Shown one piece after another: positions 53,223 through 57,777 of a stretch of DNA of 57,777 nt. Under the pieces are notes generated by a model. It saw only the letters and a list, made by a program, of their open reading frames with translations. It did no database searches and was not told the DNA's origin. The stretch is from positions 1 to 57,777 of the forward strand of contig JAEEQX010000005.1 of NCBI GenBank assembly GCA_016285575.1, written 5' to 3'. Origin of the DNA: Lachnospiraceae bacterium (GTDB lineage Bacteria; Bacillota; Clostridia; Lachnospirales; Lachnospiraceae). Both the position numbers and the translations under genes were made by a program. How positions within the stretch are numbered: the first letter of the stretch is position 1; each line of letters starts with the position of its first letter.

Positions 53223-55001
53223 CTAGTCTTTCTTTACTATAGCTATATGAAGCTCATCGAGCTGTTTCTGTTCTACTTCTGAAGGAGCATCCATCATGAT
53301 ATCCTGTGCATTCTTATTCATAGGGAATGCGATAATCTCTCTGATACACTCTTCACCTGCAAGAAGCATAACCATGCGGTCTACGCCGGGAGCGATACCT
53401 GCATGAGGCGGTGCACCATATGTGAATGCATTGTACATAGCGGGGAACTTAGCCTTTACTTCTTCCTCGCCAAGTCTAACCATCTCAAATGCCTTAACCA
53501 TAACCTCGGGATCATGGTTTCTGACAGCACCTGATGAAAGTTCGATACCGTTACATACAAGGTCGTACTGATCTGCCATGATTGAAAGAGGATCAACCTC
53601 GCCGTTCTTAGCCTTTTCAAGTATCTCCTTACCACCGATAGGCATAGAGAAAGGATTGTGACAGAATTCCAAATCGCCTGACTCTTCACCAATCTCATAC
53701 ATGGGGAAGTCTACTATCCAGCAGAATTCATATCTTTCCTTGTCCATATGTCCCTCGCAAGCTGAACCAAGCATCTTAACTGCAACACCTGAAATCTTTT
53801 GTGCGAGTCCCTTCTTGCCTGCACCAACAACAACGAGTGTATTGGGTGCTATGTTGAGCTTAGCCTTGATAGCCTCAGCTGTCTTTTCATCCGCATTGAC
53901 GAACTTGGCAATACCGCCTGCGATAGCGCCTGTCTCGTCTGCCTTGAACCAATATGCCTTGGCACCTGCCTGTACTTCGATGTCTGCACAGATAGCATCA
54001 ATCTGCTTTCTTGTGAGTGTACAGTTGGATACGGGAACTGCCTTGATTGTGTTACCGTTAAAAGGCTCGAATCCGCATGACTGCAATTCATCTGTAACAT
54101 CGAATACTCTTAAGTCTATTCTAAGGTCGGGCTTATCCGAACCGTATTCTTCCATAGCCTGAAGATAAGGAATTCTCTTAAAAGGAGCAGTGGATGCGAT
54201 ATTGTACTTACCATACTTTGCAAAGATGGGAGGAAGTACATCCTCAAGTACTGCGAATACATCTTCCTTGGAAGCGAATGCCATCTCCATATCCATCTGA
54301 TAAAACTCTCCGGGTGAACGGTCGCCTCTTGCATCCTCATCTCTGAAGCAAGGAGCAATCTGGAAGTATCTGTCAAAACCTGCTGTCATAAGAAGCTGCT
54401 TGAACTGCTGAGGAGCCTGGGGAAGTGCATAGAACTTACCGGGATGCTTTCTCGCAGGAACAAGATAGTCTCTCGCACCTTCGGGTGATGATGCAGTAAG
54501 TATAGGAGTTGTAATCTCTAAGAATCCATGCTCGTTCATGGAATTTCTAAGAGCTGATACTACATTACATCTTAATACGATATTGTCTTTAACTTCGGGA
54601 TTACGAAGATCAAGATATCTGTACTTAAGTCTGAATGACTCATCTGCATTACGTGAATGATTGATCTCAAAAGGAAGTTCTGCATGTAAGCACTTACCAA
54701 GAACTTCTATCTTCTCGGGAACGATCTCTATCTCTCCCGTAGGAATCTTGTTGTTAATGTTACTTCTTTCTCTGACTTTTCCTGTTACTGAGATTGTGCT
54801 CTCTTTGTTAAGGGACTTAATGATTGCCATAATGTCTTCGGTCTCTACTACAACCTGAGTTGTACCGTAGAAGTCTCTCATAACTACGAATGCGAGATTA
54901 CCGCCGACTTCTCTGACGTTTTCCATCCATCCTACTATTGTAACAGTCTCTCCGACATTAGTTTTTCTAAGTTCGCCACATGTATGCGTCCTCGACTGCA
55001 T
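53223..55001 (-). CDS. aspS: Aspartyl-tRNA synthetase
   Basis: 592 aa from ATG 55001 (GGAGG about 11 nt upstream), the usual bacterial length; an in-frame upstream start at 55040 would add 13 non-conserved residues. N-terminal OB-fold anticodon domain (1-105), class II core with FRDEDARGDRSPGEFYQMDMEM, a GAD insertion domain (about 290-410), and motif 3 near GVDRMVMLL. It charges tRNA-Asp; whether it also charges tRNA-Asn cannot be read here. It is followed directly by the c-di-GMP enzyme gene. Confidence 0.97.
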   Translation of the reverse strand: MQSRTHTCGELRKTNVGETVTIVGWMENVREVGGNLAFVVMRDFYGTTQVVVETEDIMAIIKSLNKESTISVTGKVRERSNINNKIPTGEIEIVPEKIEVLGKCLHAELPFEINHSRNADESFRLKYRYLDLRNPEVKDNIVLRCNVVSALRNSMNEHGFLEITTPILTASSPEGARDYLVPARKHPGKFYALPQAPQQFKQLLMTAGFDRYFQIAPCFRDEDARGDRSPGEFYQMDMEMAFASKEDVFAVLEDVLPPIFAKYGKYNIASTAPFKRIPYLQAMEEYGSDKPDLRIDLRVFDVTDELQSCGFEPFNGNTIKAVPVSNCTLTRKQIDAICADIEVQAGAKAYWFKADETGAIAGGIAKFVNADEKTAEAIKAKLNIAPNTLVVVGAGKKGLAQKISGVAVKMLGSACEGHMDKERYEFCWIVDFPMYEIGEESGDLEFCHNPFSMPIGGKEILEKAKNGEVDPLSIMADQYDLVCNGIELSSGAVRNHDPEVMVKAFEMVRLGEEEVKAKFPAMYNAFTYGAPPHAGIAPGVDRMVMLLAGEECIREIIAFPMNKNAQDIMMDAPSEVEQKQLDELHIAIVKKD

Positions 55002-55079
55002 GATTATAAATCCTCCGTTATGTATATTTTGAGTTTTCACTCTAATTAGCTAATGAATTAAATTGTTGATTTAAAAAAA

Positions 55080-55634
55080 TTATGCCTTGATATCGACTTT
55101 ATCGCCCTTACCTGCATCATCAAGTATAGCTTTTAACTGCTTCTGATAAGGCTGCTCTTCGTTGGAATAAGCTATCTTGGTATTGGTCACACCACCGCAT
55201 ACATATACTCTGCCACACTCAGGACATACTGCAGTCTTGATAGATACACTTGCCTGCAATACTTTGCCATTGCCTGTCTCAGCCTTGGCGTAAGCATTGG
55301 CTACATGCTCCATCTCGTGAGCCATAACTCTCGACGCAGCCGCTTCGGGTGAAATATGAGCCGCTGACTTAAAAGATACCATCTCATCGGAACCGTCCTT
55401 GTATTTACGGTTCTTACAAGTCTGACACTCTCTGGTACCCTTGGTCTTGTCCGCACCTTCGAGGGCTTTCTTCTCACCTTCGGGCGTTACAGCGCCTGAT
55501 TCTGCTGCGCCTTTTGTACCACCGATAGAGAAGTCTGCAACCGGATTGGTGTAGTTACCATATAACGATGTATCAAGATAATCCATACCGTTCATAGGCA
55601 TATGCGTTTTTCGCGGGAACGCAAAAACCCACAT
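55080..55634 (-). CDS. SprA-related putative zinc metalloprotease
   Basis: 184 aa. A Gly/Ala-rich N-terminal half, then a CxxC pair (ECQTCKNRKYKDGSDE), the zinc motif HEMEH in RVMAHEMEHVANAY, and a second CxxC pair (CPECGRVYVCGG). This pattern is that of the SprA-related/CJM1_0395 family of putative metalloproteases. There is no signal peptide. The start is uncertain: ATG 55634 lacks a ribosome binding site, and ATGs at 55601, 55592 or 55583 are alternatives. The predicted transcription start is only about 13 nt before 55634. Confidence 0.82.
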   Translation of the reverse strand: MWVFAFPRKTHMPMNGMDYLDTSLYGNYTNPVADFSIGGTKGAAESGAVTPEGEKKALEGADKTKGTRECQTCKNRKYKDGSDEMVSFKSAAHISPEAAASRVMAHEMEHVANAYAKAETGNGKVLQASVSIKTAVCPECGRVYVCGGVTNTKIAYSNEEQPYQKQLKAILDDAGKGDKVDIKA

Positions 55635-55654
55635 TTAAACAATAGTTAAATGAT

Positions 55655-55683
55655 ATTATACCACAATCCTTGTTTTTTACCAA
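55655..55683 (-). promoter_or_regulatory. Promoter of the SprA-related gene
   Basis: Minus-strand -35 TTGGTA (55678-55683), 17-bp spacer, perfect -10 TATAAT (55655-55660) preceded by TGG (extended -10). Confidence 0.72.
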
Positions 55684-55729
55684 TATTTTTAGGGATTTCT
55701 TGAGGTTTTTTAAGCGATACTTATATCCA

Positions 55730-55763
55730 TAAAAAATGGACGGTAACTTAGTTGCTACCGCCC
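55730..55763 (-). terminator. Terminator after the GltS-like gene
   Basis: Minus-strand stem GGGCGGTA/TACCGTCC (8 bp, one G-U), 10-nt loop, then ATTTTTTA. Confidence 0.85.
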
Positions 55764-55798
55764 TGTTTTAGGTACTTTTTTATATGTTTATCTCTATT

Positions 55799-57229
55799 TT
55801 ATTCTTTCTTGGCTTCTTTGGGTGTTCTTTTCTTAAAGATCTTGCTTCTAAAGAGCACTATGTTAAGCACGACAAAATAACTCACCAATACGCCAAGTGT
55901 AATCCATGTGGATACATCACTCTTAGGACAAAATGCTGCAAGAAGCATCATGGGGAATCCTAAGAGGATAGCCGGGAATGTCTGATATACAACGTTATCT
56001 GAAGCAGGTGTCTCAAACATGGGGTCAATCTCTCTAAGAAGAATAACACCCGTAGATGCGGTACCTGTTAACATGCCAAACATTACGAGGAATTCCTCGT
56101 GGCAATATGCTCCAAAGAGAGTCTTTGATGCAAACTTAACATACAGGAATGTGAATACAACTCCGAGCACTGCCATGATTAGGATAACAAAGAGGTAATC
56201 CTTGATTAAGTCTATCTGTATAGCACCGATACCTGCAACTATCATGATGTCGAATGCAAAGCCTGCGATTCTGCTAAGAAGGAAGTTATTGATATACTCC
56301 CTATGCATAAATTTTGCTTTTTTCAAAAGGTTAAGACCCGTCTTAACAATGAGTGCAGCAAGTGTACCGATAAGGAAGTTGAAACCAAAGATTGTTGACT
56401 TGAGGCCGTCTCCTACAAGGTTGCCTAAAATGAACATGATGCCGTAAGCAAGTGCATAGCAGATAACTACGAGAGCAATCTGAACGGTAAGCTTATCCAT
56501 GGATTCAACCATCGGAATTTCGCCCTCTTCTTCTACTTTTTCAGCCTTACTCTTATCCTCTGCTCTAATGATGATATCGCCCTTTTTCTTGTGATATGCG
56601 AGGTATACGATACCACCGATGCTGGCAGCTAAAAATCCAAGTGCTGCGATGGTTAAGCCAAAACTTTTACCGCCTTCAAATCCAAAGTTGGTCTCATATA
56701 TTGAACCGTAGTTGAGTGCCTGTCCTGTACCCTGTCCAAATCCGAATGCAAGAATCATACCCGATGCTTTTAAAAGCTTGGGAATAAATACGGATGCCGT
56801 GAATGTGACAGCGAGTCCGATGATACCCTGCAAAAGATATGTGTTAACAGTCAGCATACCGGAGTTGACCACGTCTTTTACCTTGCCCTTACCTTTTTCG
56901 CCCTGGCCTGTTCTTCTAAGTGTCATCGCGATAAAACCGATAGCAAGGCAGTGATATGTCATTATCTCCATGATCTCGATTCCTGTAAGATTGGTACCGT
57001 TACCAAAGAGGAAATAATTGAAGAAATACTTACCCGTAATCAGCTTACAAAAGGTAGAAATAATTAAAAGTACTCCACCACCGAGAACCGATACCGGAAT
57101 AAGAGATTTTCTAAGGAAAGGAACTGCTCTTTTTAGAGCATTACCTAACAACAATCCTCCTAAAATAACACCCATTAACAAGATAACGGGCCATACAGAC
57201 AGATCTGAAAATGCTACACCGCTGGACAT
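55799..57229 (-). CDS. GltS-like sodium/glutamate symporter family protein
   Basis: 476 aa with about eleven to twelve membrane segments in two halves separated by a charged cytoplasmic loop (about 215-245). The segment GFGQGTGQALNYGS in the first half and the related FGMLTGTASTGVILLRE in the second half are the paired re-entrant-type motifs of the GltS fold. It probably carries glutamate or a related carboxylate with sodium; it is longer than E. coli GltS and the substrate is not certain. The ATG directly follows the stop of the upstream acyltransferase-like gene (AAAGGAG inside that gene). Confidence 0.72.
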   Translation of the reverse strand: MSSGVAFSDLSVWPVILLMGVILGGLLLGNALKRAVPFLRKSLIPVSVLGGGVLLIISTFCKLITGKYFFNYFLFGNGTNLTGIEIMEIMTYHCLAIGFIAMTLRRTGQGEKGKGKVKDVVNSGMLTVNTYLLQGIIGLAVTFTASVFIPKLLKASGMILAFGFGQGTGQALNYGSIYETNFGFEGGKSFGLTIAALGFLAASIGGIVYLAYHKKKGDIIIRAEDKSKAEKVEEEGEIPMVESMDKLTVQIALVVICYALAYGIMFILGNLVGDGLKSTIFGFNFLIGTLAALIVKTGLNLLKKAKFMHREYINNFLLSRIAGFAFDIMIVAGIGAIQIDLIKDYLFVILIMAVLGVVFTFLYVKFASKTLFGAYCHEEFLVMFGMLTGTASTGVILLREIDPMFETPASDNVVYQTFPAILLGFPMMLLAAFCPKSDVSTWITLGVLVSYFVVLNIVLFRSKIFKKRTPKEAKKE

Positions 57230-57777
57230 TTAGTTCTCCTTTATTTTTGCTAATAATTTTATGTACATAATTCCCGGATAACGGACTTTTTTATTGCTTA
57301 TCTCGTAGTAATGCTTGCCACTCGTTGTGATTAGAAGTTTACCAAACCCTACTATCGAATAACCGCTAATCTCATCCATAGGAATTGAAGTATTATTCAC
57401 TGTAAGCGCATTCTTAGTGAGTGTAAGTTTTCCTGTATCAACCGGAGTTTCCTTATGCTCATTAATCTCAAAAAGAGTTAAGTTATCACTCGAAACTACG
57501 AATTTATCTGAAGTTGCATCAATGTTATCAAGTTCTTTGGACTGCCAGGCATCCCATTTTGTTACGCTTCTAAAAGGAATATCATCACCCTTAATAATAC
57601 CATATTCATCCATTGTAGCACTTAGGCCACAGTCGCAGAAAAATGAATTATTCTTGGAATGAATCGTTCCTATTTTTTTACATCTTGGACACATGAAAAG
57701 TTGCGCTTCTATGCCCTCTGCGAGTTTTTTACCTTTGAAGGGTATCTTCGCTTTTTCATTGTATGCATAAGCATCTT
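57230..57777 (-). CDS. C-terminal part of a probable PlsC-type acyltransferase (truncated by window)
   Basis: The reading frame is open to the window edge, so the real start is outside; ATG 57694 is internal (the codons before it have no stop). The visible 181 residues hold a zinc-ribbon-like segment (CPRCKKIG...FFCDCG) followed by a beta-rich tail. This arrangement matches the C-terminal extension of Firmicute lysophospholipid (1-acyl-glycerol-3-phosphate) acyltransferases as I remember them; the catalytic HxxxxD part would lie beyond the edge. It overlaps nothing and is followed directly by the transporter gene. Confidence 0.6.
   Translation of the reverse strand, partial: DAYAYNEKAKIPFKGKKLAEGIEAQLFMCPRCKKIGTIHSKNNSFFCDCGLSATMDEYGIIKGDDIPFRSVTKWDAWQSKELDNIDATSDKFVVSSDNLTLFEINEHKETPVDTGKLTLTKNALTVNNTSIPMDEISGYSIVGFGKLLITTSGKHYYEISNKKVRYPGIMYIKLLAKIKEN

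Noticed and set aside
1-57777. CRISPR arrays, insertion sequences, prophage or conjugative genes
   Set aside because: No regularly spaced repeats, transposase, integrase or phage structural proteins were seen on either strand.

Overview
The window looks like a chromosomal segment of a strictly anaerobic, low-GC Firmicute, most likely a Lachnospiraceae member of the Butyrivibrio type. This is inferred from gene content: a trimeric bifurcating-type [FeFe] hydrogenase, a PadR-DUF1700-DUF4097 operon, CIRCE-controlled clpB, many hybrid histidine kinases, strong AGGAGG-type ribosome binding sites and consensus sigma-A promoters. No insertion sequence, prophage, CRISPR array or integrase is visible.

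Layout. (1) Positions 79-15046 are all on the minus strand with very small gaps: a membrane GGDEF protein, a leucine-rich-repeat/SLH surface protein, a flavin reductase, a dCache hybrid kinase, a Wzm/Wzt-like glycan ABC exporter with a methyltransferase-kinase resembling the chain-capping enzyme WbdD, a GT-C-like membrane protein that appears split in two, a papain-like protein and a barnase-type lipoprotein. (2) 15148-17341 holds tRNA-Gly(GCC) and a PadR-controlled envelope operon. (3) 17486-20233 is clpB with a CIRCE element on its promoter. (4) 20306-25016 (plus strand) carries a diguanylate cyclase, an ABC-F ATPase with a possible leader peptide, and a PHP-HAD fusion. (5) 25076-29578 (minus) holds maf, alaS and a CAP-domain lipoprotein. 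(6) 29724-38519 is the hydrogenase region: a minus-strand structural operon (NuoE-like, ATPase, ferredoxin, NuoF-like, HydA) faces a plus-strand set (DRTGG, RsbW-like, HydS-like sensory hydrogenase, DRTGG, PHP). (7) 38626-40982 holds an SDR, an M48 protease and a small membrane protein. (8) 41042-53195 (minus) is a 12-kb signalling cluster: REC-GGDEF-REC-HD-GYP, a hybrid kinase, a hybrid kinase fused to a DegV lipid-binding domain, then a FIST protein, a PAS hybrid kinase and a double-receiver regulator. (9) 53223-57777 carries aspS, an SprA-related putative metalloprotease, a GltS-like transporter and the 3' end of a probable acyltransferase.

How the parts may work together (inference): regions 1 and 8 suggest that phosphorelay input, including lipid and FIST-type small-ligand sensing, is converted into cyclic-di-GMP and surface changes. 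Region 6 suggests that H2 or redox state is read by a sensory hydrogenase whose partners act on the divergent catalytic hydrogenase. The strongest candidates for undescribed biology are the kinase-DegV fusion and its cluster, the HydS/DRTGG/RsbW/PHP module, the WbdD-like methyltransferase-kinase beside a Gram-positive Wzm/Wzt exporter, and the lipid-anchored barnase without a visible barstar.
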